Positions 22,201 through 33,016 of a DNA stretch of 64,000 bases are shown here, piece by piece. The position numbers and the translations under genes were made by a program. Origin of the DNA: Skeletonema tropicum (Eukaryota > Bacillariophyta > Thalassiosirophyceae > Thalassiosirales > Thalassiosiraceae); contig CM074144.1 in assembly GCA_037178625.1 (NCBI GenBank), positions 1,736,001-1,800,000 on the forward strand, written 5' to 3'. Numbering within the stretch: position 1 is the stretch's first letter; every line of letters begins with the position of its first letter. The notes under the pieces are model-generated. The model searched no databases and was not told the DNA's origin. It was given only the letters and a program-made list of their open reading frames with translations.

Positions 22201-24499
22201 GTCTGTATTTAACTTGGTCATGCTTCTGTAACCTCAACCATTGCCGTATTGCAATCTTGACAGGTATGTATGTCGACCCCTGAATGTACTCAGCCAACGA
22301 AGCAGCGCCATCTGGAAAAACTTCTTCAGAGAATCTAGCCAAGTCATTGAAGAAGTTTGATGCAAATCCACCGTCTTTCTGCCTATTAGTAATGTGCATA
22401 CGTATGTCCGGACGACACAGAAACGTAGCTGAATTATGGAAGGACTGCAGTGTAGAGAGGTGTCCCATCCGTGCATTTTGTGCCAAAGAAAACGAATCAG
22501 CTCCACTATACTCAACTTGCTGAGTCGTCATTCTTGCTGTACTCGAATATGAACTCGTTCTTGGTGCTTTTGCCACCCTAGAGATGAGATGCATTGGAGC
22601 TATCATATCACCACGCCGTGCATTGACGTTGAACGTGAATGGTGACCGTGGAAGATGTAATCGTAACCTGTCGGTGGGTTTACCATGATTTGCACATGCA
22701 AGAGCTTTCCATTCACCTTTCCTCGTCAAAATCACACCAGGTCTTACTTTCCATTGCTCGTTCATGTACAACATCGGGTAATCGTCATTAGGCCTGAAAT
22801 AATTATCCGATGCATTCATGTAGAATCGGTATTTCTTTAACAATCCAGACGGTAAGTTGAGTGTAATCTTCTTCAGCATGAATTGGATTACTAAAGCCCA
22901 CTCTATATGTTCACAATTGTTGTAACTATCAGCACAACCAAATGGACACAGCACATTTTGGTCAGTTACATCGTCGTTGTCCAAAGCTTTGGCCATTGAA
23001 GGCAATGACTCACAGACTTGCGACTCGAACAGCGCACAAACTTCGGTCTTGTCAACGAAAACACTCGGAGGATGATCAATAGTACAATTCTCAAACGGAT
23101 AATGCCCATGGAATTGAATTTCTTTGACCGAATCAATCCACCAAGGTCTCATGGATACAGGAATCATTTGCCAAAGCTTCTCTCCGTATATTTCATGAAA
23201 ATAGTACGAATCAAAGTGATCGCTGTGCTTGCCACTCAGCACATCCCACAAGAAAGCATAGACTATGTTTCTGAAGCTATTGTGATCCGAAGTCTTTTTC
23301 TTTGGGGGTTGAGCCCCATCCTCTACAATACCATCTCCATCACCAATCTCCTCCATGATCTGCTCTCCATCTTCGTCTTGATTATCCCCCCCAGCTTCCG
23401 AAGTCACGTCCTTCTTCAAATGAGTATGACATGCGGAACACAAATGTAATGGACGAGCAGTGTGAGAACTCTTACTCGATGTGACATTCTTATACAAAGT
23501 GCTGTTTTTGATTTGATCACTCATCACTTCGACGAACTCAATACGATAGAAGCTAGAACAGTCAAATTGTTTCCGTTTACAATTGTCACATTGCCCACCT
23601 TTGATCGAGAGCATTACGATTGAGTTAGTACAAAAACTACTACAAAAACTCGACGAAATCATACAAAAACTTTACAAAAACAACTCACTCTGAAGTTCAT
23701 TCGACTGAGACGAATTTTCCAAATCATCATCCAATGACGTCGAGTTCGACTCATCAATGCTGACTCCTGCTGTATTTACTACTACCATTTCTACATCGTC
23801 ATCTACATCGTCATTTTCACCTAAACAAAGACCATCAAAAGCAGGGGACAGCTCTCCTATTGCTGCATTTCCTGCCGATCTTTCTGCATTTCCTGCCGCT
23901 CTTTCTGCATTCTCAAGTCTCAAGTACAGGTCATCTAATTTTTCCAATGCATCATATCCACGCTTAGCGTGATCATCTGTTTGACGACCTTCCCTCCAAT
24001 TCGCATGCAAAGAGCGGCAGATATACTCAGTGGTAAAATCGCGTCTAATACTTTCCTCCTGCGCTACAATCTGTGAACGAAGTCTATCAATAGTGAGATT
24101 CCCCTCTCTATCACCATCCACTTCTTCCTCTCGAGCTAGGCGAGCGGTCTCTTCACGATCTTGACGAGCAATCTCTTCGGCTCTGTTGCGCTTTTCTTCT
24201 TCCTGCCGATGACGTTCCTCTTCCTCCTGAGCTAATCGAGCAGCATTCTCTTCCTCCTGAACAAGCCGATCATGCTTTGCTCTCAAATTCAATATTTTTT
24301 TCCATGCAGAATGACCTCTCTTAGCTTCATCATCGGTACGACTTTTATTCATCCAACAATTGAATAAAATCTTACAATTTGTCTCACTGCCAAAAGCATT
24401 GCGAATATCCACAAGTTGCTCTTGAATCTTGACGTTAGTGCTTTCAGCCGTATCAGCATCACTACGTCGCCGTCGTGTTCTTCTTCTTCTAGGAGGCAT

Positions 24500-24776
24500 T
24501 ATTTTATTATTAAATTAAAATCGAATCAGACAAATCACACCGACGTTGAGCTCGAATAGAAACGAATTATTGAATATTGCTGCTCGATCAAATTCATTTG
24601 GCTTCTCAGCTTCTTCCAGTCAGAACCTCAGCACCAGACATCTTCTGAAAGAGCTGCTTCAATTCAATAAATCATTCACGTCAATCTGCTGCGTCGATCT
24701 GCTGTATTGGATTCATTAGGAGGTGACGATGGCAATGGAGAGTTTTAACGATGGCGATGGAGAGTTTTGGAATCAG
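24500..24776 (-). other. Helitron 5' leader
   Basis: Non-coding sequence between the transposase ATG and the first repeat unit of the 541-bp array. It should hold the transposase promoter. A short local duplication 'gatggcaatggagagtttt'/'gatggcgatggagagtttt' lies at about 24729-24769. Confidence 0.5.
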
Positions 24777-26640
24777 CGTAACATTCGTAACGATTCGAAC
24801 CGTTCGGGTAACGAAATGTAACAATGACTTCACCTAAGTAAATTGCTTCCCGCAATAATTTTCGATTTCTACACTTAAGGATTTCGCGCAATTTTACCCA
24901 GATCATGCGGTTCGACAGATAGATTTCGATTTCAGCGCTTCATGGGTCCCTCCCCACTCCGCGAATATTGAGATGCCTTTGCAATGCATTTTGGGAATGG
25001 TGTGGCATTCTAACTAGGGTGCACCGTGTGCGAGTAAAAGAGGAGAGATAAAGCAGTACTCTAGGCGCATGCACATAGCTGAGGTTGAACTTGAACAATG
25101 AGCGGCAACCTCAGGTATCTTGATTTTCGAACGCTGACCCCATGCCTGCGAGATGCAGGCGATGGGGTCAGCGGCAGATTCTTCTAACTACTCACTAAAT
25201 TGAGATATGAAATAAAATCCTTTTTCCTAGCATTGCCTAGCCGTATCATAGCTTATGCGGGCAGCATTACTACTTATTCGATCGTAAACCAAACGATAAC
25301 ATGCCAAAAGAATCGCTGTAACATTTGTGTGACGATTCGAACTTTGGGGTAACAAAATGTAACAAAGACTAACCCTAACAAAATTCCTTCCCGCAATAAA
25401 TAAGGATTTCTACACTTAAGGATTTCGCGCAATTTTACCCAGATCATGCGGTTCGACAGATAGATTTCGATTTCAGCGCTTCATGGGTCCCTCCCCACTC
25501 CGCGAATATTGAGATGCCTTTGCAATGCATTTTGGGAATGGTGTGGCATTCTAACTAGGGTGCACCGTGTGCGAGTAAAAGAGGAGAGATAAAGCAGTAC
25601 TCTAGGCGCATGCACATAGCTGAGGTTGAACTTGAACAATGAGCGGCAACCTCAGGTATCTTGATTTTCGAACGCTGACCCCATGCCTGCGAGAGGCAGG
25701 CGATGGGGTCAGCGGCAGATTCTTCTAACTACTCACTAAATTGAGATATGAAATAAAATCCTTTTTCCTAGCATTGCCTAGCCGTATCATAGCTTATGCG
25801 GGCAGCATTACTACTTATTCGATCGTAAACCAAACGATAACATGCCAAAAGAATCGCTGTAACATTTGTGTGACGATTCGAACTTTGGGGTAACAAAATG
25901 TAACAAAGACTAACCCTAACAAAATTCCTTCCCGCAATAAATAAGGATTTCTACACTTAAGGATTTCCCGCAATTTTACCCAGATCATGCGGTTCGACAG
26001 ATAGATTTCGATTTCAGCGCTTCATGGGTCCCTCCCCACTCCGCGAATATTGAGATGCCTTTGCAATGCATTTTGGGAATGGTGTGGCATTCTAACTAGG
26101 GTGCACCGTGTGCGAGTAAAAGAGGAGAGATAAAGCAGTACTCTAGGCGCATGCACATAGCTGAGGTTGAACTTGAACAATGAGCGGCAACCTCAGGTAT
26201 CTTGATTTTCGAACGCTGACCCCATGCCTGCGAGAGGCAGGCGATGGGGTCAGCGGCAGATTCTTCTAACTACTCACTAAATTGAGATATGAAATAAAAT
26301 CCTTTTTCCTAGCATTGCCTAGCCGTATCATAGCTTATGCGGGCAGCATTACTACTTATTCGATCGTAAACCAAACGATAACATGCCAAAAGAATCGCTG
26401 TAACATTTGTGTGACGATTCGAACTTTGGGGTAACAAAATGTAACAAAGACTAACCCTAACAAAATTCCTTCCCGCAATAAATAAGGATTTCTACACTTA
26501 AGGATTTCGCGCAATTTTACCCAGATCATGCGGTTCGACAGATAGATTTCGATTTCAGCGCTTCATGGGTCCCTCCCCACTCCGCGAATATTGAGATGCC
26601 TTTGCAATGCATTTTGGGAATGGTGTGGCATTCTAACTAG
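24777..26640 (-). repeat. Head-to-tail 541-bp tandem array of Helitron-end units
   Basis: There are three complete units, 25018-25558, 25559-26099 and 26100-26640, differing at only a few bases. A partial unit (about 24777-25017) precedes them; its left portion diverges into the transposase leader. Each unit ends ctaactag on the plus strand. Each complete unit contains a strong hairpin (25132-25173, 25673-25714, 26214-26255; CGCTGACCCCAT stem) and a second, CTGAGGTT/AACCTCAG. On the minus strand each unit ends GCACACGGTGCACC and the next begins CTAGTTAG. No coding capacity. Confidence 0.9.
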
Positions 26641-26641
26641 A

Positions 26642-27060
26642 TAAGAGTCCGCTAAATGTAAACGAAAGAAGAGTAAAATCAGGTTACATACGACTTCTAT
26701 CTGCTATCTAACACATACTTAAGTTAGAAGTAATAAGTAGTGAGAATCATGAGAGAAATAAATATATCATGAGTTAGTTGTATTTACGTAACCCTTTTGA
26801 TCGTGTAAAACGAGAGAGTGTGTAAAAAACTGACCCGCGGGCTGTGTTAGTTGTCGCCAAAATTTGGCACCGTAACCGCCAGTTTTGACGAGGAAGGAGA
26901 AGGGAGAAGGCAAGGCGCAAGCTAATTTCTTGCGCTACTTCGCCACGCCACGCGCGGTTTATTTGATTGGGAGAGTCATTTTGAAGTGGTTTGGCGGGCA
27001 GTGTCACATGTCACATTCAGGGGTTTGAGTTTGGGAGCGTCACAACTACATAATAAATAA
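26642..27060. other. Right flank of the candidate Helitron, no gene
   Basis: Contains only short frames without recognisable domains. Sequence similarity to the 541-bp units stops exactly at 26640. A stop at 27058-27060 bounds the retroelement frame that follows. Confidence 0.5.
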
Positions 27061-28281
27061 CTATCGCAGCAATGCAATGCTCACAACAGCAGTAGCGTCT
27101 TTTCTTCCAGCGGCAACGAGTTCAGGGTAGAGGAGCAACCTTCGGAATTATCTGGAGAGTTGCGACACCTGCTTTCCCTTAGTGTGAAACATGCAGGCTT
27201 AGCAATCCGGTTCCCTGTGGAACAATCTGAGGATTGCTTCAAAACGTCGCGACAAGCGGTGGAACACCTGGTTGAAACGCTGGTCAATCGTCGGGAACTG
27301 TGCCCGAAAACCCACCAGTACTCAGCTATGATGGCTAAAATTGGATCGCAGGAAGCGAAGAAGCTTGATGCTGAGTACCATCTCACCCAGTGGGGGAGAG
27401 AGAAACCAGGTGATAAGAGGAGGTTGGAACGGATCTGTGAGACTGGATGTTGGCTGACGGCTGTCCCAAACCGCCTCAATGGCACGATCCTATCGGCTGA
27501 AGAGTTTCGAGACAACGTACGTCTCCGGTACAACCTGAAGCCGATGGATTTGTCAGACCTATGCGATGGATGTGGTGCAAAAATGACGGTGGAACATGCT
27601 CTCCAATGCAAGGTGGGCGGTCTCGTCCATTGCCGCCACAATGATGTTACGAGAGAATTTGGCTCCTTGTGCAAGCAAGCCTTTACTCCCGGTGACGTTG
27701 AGTACGAACCCTTTATCTACACTAGTACTCAACGCACTGCTGCTGAGGCAGAGGCTGCTGCCGCAGCAGAGGCTGAAAATACCACGCAACAACACAACGC
27801 AACTGATGGGTCGACCCCAGTGACAACAACGGAAGAGCGTGGAGATGTGATGGTCTCCCACTTCTGGAAGAGACAGCGTCGAACTGTCTTTGACACTCGC
27901 ATCACCGACGCGGACTGCCGCTCCTACCGCAACAAGGCGCCTTCGGCTGTCTTGAGGCAACAAGAGAGGGAGAAAATCCGCAAGTACAAGGCAGCTTGTC
28001 TTGAACGACGTCGGGACTTCACCCCCCTCTGCTTCACGGCTGATGGAATGCCAGGTAGAGAGGCCTTGAATGCGATGCGTCAACTGGGTACACACTTAGC
28101 TGAAAAGTGGGAGCGTCAGCGTAGCCAGATGATATTCTATGTGCGGGTACGCATGTCCCTTGCCCTAGTCCGGGCAAACTCCCTCCTGCTCAGAGGGAGT
28201 AGGGACAGGCACCACCGCATCCGGCCACTCATTGAGAATGGGCCGGGGATGTCCAACTGGCACACCTGGAGTGGGGAGTAA
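27061..28281 (+). pseudogene. C-terminal fragment of a diatom retroelement ORF (reverse transcriptase type)
   Basis: The frame is open from 27061 to a TAA-bounded end at 28281 (about 406 residues) with no natural start; the first methionines are internal. It carries 'SSSGNEFRVEEQPSEL', 'SVKHAGLAIRFP', 'WLTAVPNRLNGT', a zinc-knuckle C-x2-C-x7-H-x3-C ('CDGCGAKMTVEHALQC') followed by 'GGLVHCRHNDV', and a basic C-terminus. This matches, from memory, the region downstream of the reverse transcriptase in retroelement proteins common in diatoms. The RT core itself is absent, so this is a 5'-truncated insertion. Confidence 0.65.
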
Positions 28282-28559
28282 TCCCCTCTCCCCCACCCCT
28301 GCGGTGGCAGAGGTTGAGTGAGGACTCTCACTCTCACCTGTCGAGAGGCAGTTGAGAGTAGGAGGGAGGAGGAACATACCATCACCTAGCACAGGTGACA
28401 AGAGGAGTGCGGACTTGCCACTGAACTAGAGATACCTAGACTGCACTCCTCTTATTACCTAAAATGGGCAAGTTCAGATCCAGCTTGCCCAGTAAACAGC
28501 TCCTGAATACCATCCTAAACTAATCACTTATTTATCTTAAAAAAAAAAAAAAAAAAAAA
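27061..28559 (+). mobile_element. 5'-truncated poly(A) retroelement
   Basis: The coding fragment is followed by a 3' untranslated region of about 255 bp and a 21-A tail at 28539-28559, the form expected of a 5'-truncated non-LTR insertion. Its last 50 bp recur at 12011-12075, again before an A run. No clear target duplication could be found. Confidence 0.65.
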
Positions 28560-29225
28560 GAAAGTCATATATATAGGACGGTGGGTACACGTAACAAAAT
28601 CATGAGGAGTAGTTTCTTGAGGCGCAACTTCTTCTTCGGCAGGAGCGAGTGGAAACGTGAGGCATGGGAACAAAGAAGTCGACTTCCAGAGTGTAACATT
28701 TTGTGTGTGCATGTATTGACGCAAGCGGCGCTGTTGGAGACAAAGTACTCCTAGTAGTTCATGCCCGCCCACAAAGTGGCGGGGTGCGTTGATCGTTGAT
28801 CGAGAAAGATAGGAGAAAGATAAGAGAGAGTTTCAAAACTCGCATTCCTTGTTCCTCTTGCCTTCGTGAATCGGCCGCCCGGCGGACGGATCGGATGACG
28901 GACCTGATCGGATTCTTGCTGTGGTTGAGAGTGTAGACAATCTCTACATGGAGTAAGAGTTGAGTTGTTCTTTGCTTCTTCTCTCCATGATCGAACCTAA
29001 AACCGTAAACATTGCTTGTTCCGTGCTTTTGCCTAAAAGGCAGGAGATAGACTTCAGCACAAATGAGTATGAGAAAGGTAATCTCGACAGTGATGATAAT
29101 TTTTGTCTACATACTTAGATACTACAATAAATGTTACCCCATGAGCATTCATTAGAAAATTCCCAAAACTGTTTGCGAATTTTTTGAACAAACATCAGAA
29201 TCAACCTAGACCTAGAGTTGAAAGT
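28560..29225. other. Intergenic, no gene
   Basis: Lies between the poly(A) end and the 3' end of the PhoX-like gene. A small GC-rich inverted repeat, 'cgcccac'/'gtggcgggg', sits near 28765. Otherwise nothing is recognised. Confidence 0.4.
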
Positions 29226-32200
29226 CTACGTTTGGTGATACTTAATGTCCGCTTTCACTGCGCCAAAGTCCAAACCATCTGTTCGCCAGAACGCATATAT
29301 ATTCGAGTTGCCTTGGAATGCAAAATACATGAACTTGTTGTCTGGACTAAAAGCAAGTCCACTAGTCTCAGAGCCATATCCATCGCCGCGCACAATTGTG
29401 AAGAACTCTCCGTCTTTGTTCCTGCCGTGAATATCACTGGACGACCCTCCATCCTCACAAAAGTACAAGAAGTCTGAATCTCCAACCACCTTTTGGATTT
29501 GGTCAGGCTGTTTATCGAATGCACCTGAAACTGTCGAAGTCACGATCCATGTGCCGGCGGCAAGATCTAGCTCAAACAGCTCCTTGTTCACCTTCGAAAT
29601 GAAGAAAAGCTGGCGATTGATCACATCAATCCCTTCGGCATTTGGAAAGTACGTGGAGGCGCTACTCGCACCTGCACTCTCATTTGTGCTCCAATAAAAC
29701 GTGCCGTCAGCATTGAGAACAAGGTAATCATGAGTCCCACCGTCCGAAGTGAGGATATCATACTTATTGCCAGTGTTGAAAGCAGCCGCGGCGGGTGTGT
29801 ACCTCGTGAGAGGCCCATTGCCACTGTCTTCAGTGGTGAAGAAACGAGCCTCTACCTCCGGATCTTGGTCGTCATATGCAAAGCTTTCATAGTTGCCTCC
29901 TACAATCACAGCGTTGGTCTTGGCTGTGTGACCCGTGAAGGGATCAACTTCCCAGCAGAATCCATTGCTGCCATCCTCCTCACAAGTCACCCATGTATCC
30001 CAGTATGTTTTGCCTCCGCCACAGTTACGGGTTGTACCTTCCAAATCCATCTTGTACCCGATCACTTCTCCTTTCGCATTGAAACGCAACGTGCCCACTC
30101 CTCCGCCACCACTGCCGTTCTCTGAATTGCTTGTGTAGTACCACCCGCCATCACTAGGATGAGCGATGACAGCTGCTCCGTCCGCTCTTCCGTGCATGGG
30201 GACTGTACTCTGCCCACCGTTGTCGTACTGCACGTACTGTCCTGCTGTAGTGAGAAGCTTGCAATCCATTCCCTTCGAAAGCATGACTTTGCCTCCATCA
30301 CAAGGCACAGACAAATCTCCGGGTACATATGTCGCACCGAATGTGTTAGGAGCATAGGTAGGTTGATTTCCTGGAGGAGTTGTAGGGGAGATCTCAAGAG
30401 GTCTGCAGTAGTCTTCACCAGTTGCTGCAACGCCGATGCAACCTGGGATCGGCTCGTCTCCTGTGCGTTGTTGACAGGTGAGCCCAGTCTGACAATCACT
30501 ATCCCCATCACAATCTCCTTCACAAAGACCAAGAGGGAAGTTCTCAGAGGGACTATTATTATCTCCCTTCAACCATGCAGTGTTCGCAGTAGCACGTACA
30601 GCACAGAAGTCTGTACCAGACGTTGTGCTTCCCGTGCAACCAGGCACAGCTTCGTTTCCACTCCTCTGGAAGCAAACCAATTCACCATCACATTGGTCAT
30701 CATTGTCACAATCTCCTTGACACTCAAGGAGTGGGCTTGGAGGCGCGCCACTGCCACTGAACACAACTTCGAGCGTTGGATATCTGCAGTAGTCTTCCCC
30801 AGTTGCTGCAACACCGATGCAACCTGGAATCGGCTCGTCTCCTGTGCGTTGTTGACTGCACAAGAAAGGACAAATGATAAGTGTGCTGATAAATACAAAT
30901 ACATCTTCAACCTGATCCAGCATATTCCACTTACCATACGAGCCCAGTCTGACAATTCGAGTCAGAATCACAATCTCCCTCACAAAGGCCAAGGGGAAAG
31001 TTCTCAGCAGGACTTCCATTATCTCCCTTCAACCATGCAGTGTTGGCAGTTGCACGCACGGCACAGAAGTCTGTGCCAGAACTTGTGCTTCCCGTGCAAC
31101 CAGGGACAGATTCGTCTCCACTCCTCTGGAAGCAAACCAAGTCACCATCACATTGGTCATCATTGTCGCAATCTCCTTGACACTCAAGGAGTGGGCTTGG
31201 AGGCGCTCCACTGCCACTGAACACAACTTCGAGCGTTGGAGGTCTGCAGTAGTCTTCACCAGTTGCTGCAACGCCGATGCATCCGGGAATCGGCTCGTCT
31301 CCTGTGCGTTGTTGACTGAAAAAGCAAGGACAAATGATAAGTATGATATCAATACAAATACATCTTCAACCTAATCCAGCATATTCCACTTACCATACGA
31401 GTCCAGTCTGACAATTCGAATCAGAATCACAATCTCCCTCACAAAGGCCAAGGGGAAAGTTCTCAGCAGGACTTCCATTATCTCCCTTCAACCATGCAGT
31501 GTTGGCAGTTGCACGTACAGCACAGAAGTCTACACCAGACGTTGCGTCTCCGGGACAACCAGGAACAGCTTCGTTTCCACTCCTCTGGAAGCAAACCAAT
31601 TCGCCTGCGCACTGAGTATCATCGTCACAGTCACCTTGGCACTCGGAAAGAGGAGAGGGAGGATCGCCGAGTCCAGTGAAGACAACTTGGAGCGTTGACG
31701 GGGGTGAAGTCGGTGGGGGTGTTACTGGCGGTGTCGGGGCCGGTGTAACCGGAACAACAGCAGGTCTACAGTAGTCTTCACCGGGAATTGCATCACCGAT
31801 GCATCCTGGCACAGGCTCATTTCCTGTGCGTTGTTGACTAAAAAAGATAAAAAGCAAAGAATGGTAAGTCTATTATCAACACATATCTTGAAACTGTAAC
31901 AAGCACGATGTCACTTACCAAACCAGCCCTTCCTGGCACTCGGCATCAGTATCACAATCTGCTTCACAAAGTCCAAGGGGGAAACTACGCGACGGACTTC
32001 CATTATTTCCCTTCATCCAAAGAGTGTTCTCAGTTGCACGAACAGCACAGAAGTCAACCTTCCTCCATTGACTGTCGCCGCCCGTGCATCCGGGCACAGG
32101 CTCGTAGTCGAAGCTGCATGATGATGATATAGGCGATTGAAAGACATTATGGTCAGATTATCATATTATGTATACACATGAATTAAGGTTTCGCACGACA

Positions 32201-32465
32201 GAAATTAGATAAAAGTGCCGAATATCAATGGTGTGAACACATACCGTTGGAAGCATTGCAAGTCGCCGTCACACTGGTCGTCATTATCACAGTCACCATG
32301 ACAATTTGGAAGTGGAGTCGGAGGAGCCCCGCGTGAAGTGAAGGTTCGCTGCAGCGCTGGCTCCTGTAGTTGACGTGCTGCGCTGCTTCTATCAGCAGCG
32401 GCGGTGATGCTGGCACCTAAAAAGGTGGTGGAGAGGAATAGGATGGTGTTGCGTTTGATGATCAT
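29226..32465 (-). CDS. Secreted cysteine-repeat protein with PhoX/DUF839-like domain
   Basis: Five exons (32465-32245, 32113-31919, 31837-31394, 31315-30935, 30855-29226) join in frame to give about 956 residues. Residues 1-24 ('MIIKRNTILFLSTTFLGASI' onward) are a signal peptide. Then come about eight GDCD cysteine repeats of the form GDCDxDxxC...C(F/Q)QR(S/T)G-(D/N)-E-x-(I/V)-PGC, with a Pro-Thr linker in exon 3. Last is a PhoX/DUF839 domain of about 370 residues ('TYWDTWVTCEED', 'WEVDPFTGH', 'SGLAFSPDNKFMYFAF') almost identical to that at 3702-5131. It lacks the metallophosphoesterase domain. Probable secreted or wall-associated phosphatase; activity is inferred from the family. Exons 4 and 5 share a very recent repeat. 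Confidence 0.85.
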
Positions 32466-32862
32466 ATTCTCTTGGATATTAGAAGATATTGTGCGCACTT
32501 AGACATGCCATAATGTTGTGTAAACGAGGTGTTATGCAGTTTGCATGTGGATTGGCATGGCGCCGGGCAGATGGCAGATTGAGATGCCCGCGAAGCAAAA
32601 ATGTCTTTTTCAGCGTGAATGAAAAAGGTGTCAGTAAATGACGTAAGTAGATGGTATTTTCTAGAAAATGATGCCGAGAATTTTAACAGCACAGTTTACG
32701 TACTTACTACAACAGAATAATCATAAAAGCAAATATTAAAGTATTTACGTAATCTTTCACTTATTGAATGACCCATCAAAACTGTGATTGACCTGGACTT
32801 TTTAATCGTAAGCATTACCGGTCGTGAACAACAACTCATCAAATGGGACAAGCTGTCGCAGT
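32466..32862. other. Promoter side of the PhoX-like gene
   Basis: About 400 bp of AT-rich non-coding DNA between the start codon at 32465 and the target duplication of the LTR element. No distinct motif is assigned. Confidence 0.4.
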
Positions 32863-32867
32863 ATCCA

Positions 32868-32988
32868 TGTTAGATTACACGTACGTAGATACAAGTAGAT
32901 TACGGAAATACTCTAATCATTATCTTTTATCTCCTATCTAATCTATCAATAGCATCGATTGGAAGTAGGGAGATCGAGGATAATAACA
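32868..32988 (+). repeat. 5' LTR
   Basis: A 121-bp TG...CA repeat preceded by target duplication ATCCA and followed by the primer-binding-site-like GGTTATAGAGCC. Confidence 0.92.
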
Positions 32989-33016
32989 GGTTATAGAGCC
33001 TATACAATCACCAACA

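Larger units (their letters stand above)
15391..24499 (-). pseudogene. Helitron Rep-helicase-GIY-YIG transposase, frameshifted and SINE-interrupted
   Basis: Exons 24499-23689, 23598-19895, 19819-19469, 19419-19238 and 19166 onward join by GT-AG introns of 90, 75, 49 and 71 bp; the phases agree at each junction. In order: a basic start and Glu/Arg coiled coil (24499-23689); a Cys-rich zinc-finger region ('CDNCKRKQFDC', 'LCSACHTHL'); Rep motif 1 'FYTLTLSHR' (about 20179); the HUH motif 'SHIHMIL', split from 'RHEYQDSAG' by an intron; the two-tyrosine motif 'KYVVKYLVKID', completed by splicing at 19238/19166; a Pif1-type SF1 helicase with Walker A 'GCPGAGKS' (about 17655), 'FFDEFYQLS', 'ELNHSVR', 'KAQGQTL' and 'VSTSRSE'; then, beyond a SINE, a GIY-YIG nuclease. 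A frame change is needed within 21956-21701. About 2,800 residues if intact. Rep nicks and joins ssDNA; the helicase unwinds during rolling-circle transposition. Confidence 0.85.
8422..26641 (-). mobile_element. Candidate giant Helitron with cargo and nested insertions
   Basis: The 5' end is read as A|TCTAGTTAGAATGCC at 26641 and the 3' end as CTAG|T at 8422, fitting the Helitron rule of a TC...CTRR element inserted between A and T. The only large transposase gene inside (15391-24499) is a Rep-helicase on the same strand. The span also holds an LRR_5 gene, an HA-domain gene, an opposite-strand possible ssDNA-binding gene, a SINE, a retroposon tail and tRNA-like repeats. Helitrons are known to capture genes. 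The ends match by short motifs only, so the true left end could lie closer to 13600, and the 8422 end could belong to a different, related element. Confidence 0.45.

Noticed and set aside
24777..26640. CRISPR-like or rDNA spacer array
   Set aside because: The units are 541 bp, nearly identical throughout, and end in CTAG. There are no short repeats with unique spacers and no rRNA sequence.
30159..31220. 353-residue plus-strand ORF
   Set aside because: An antisense shadow of the cysteine-repeat exons. It crosses their splice sites and has no domain.
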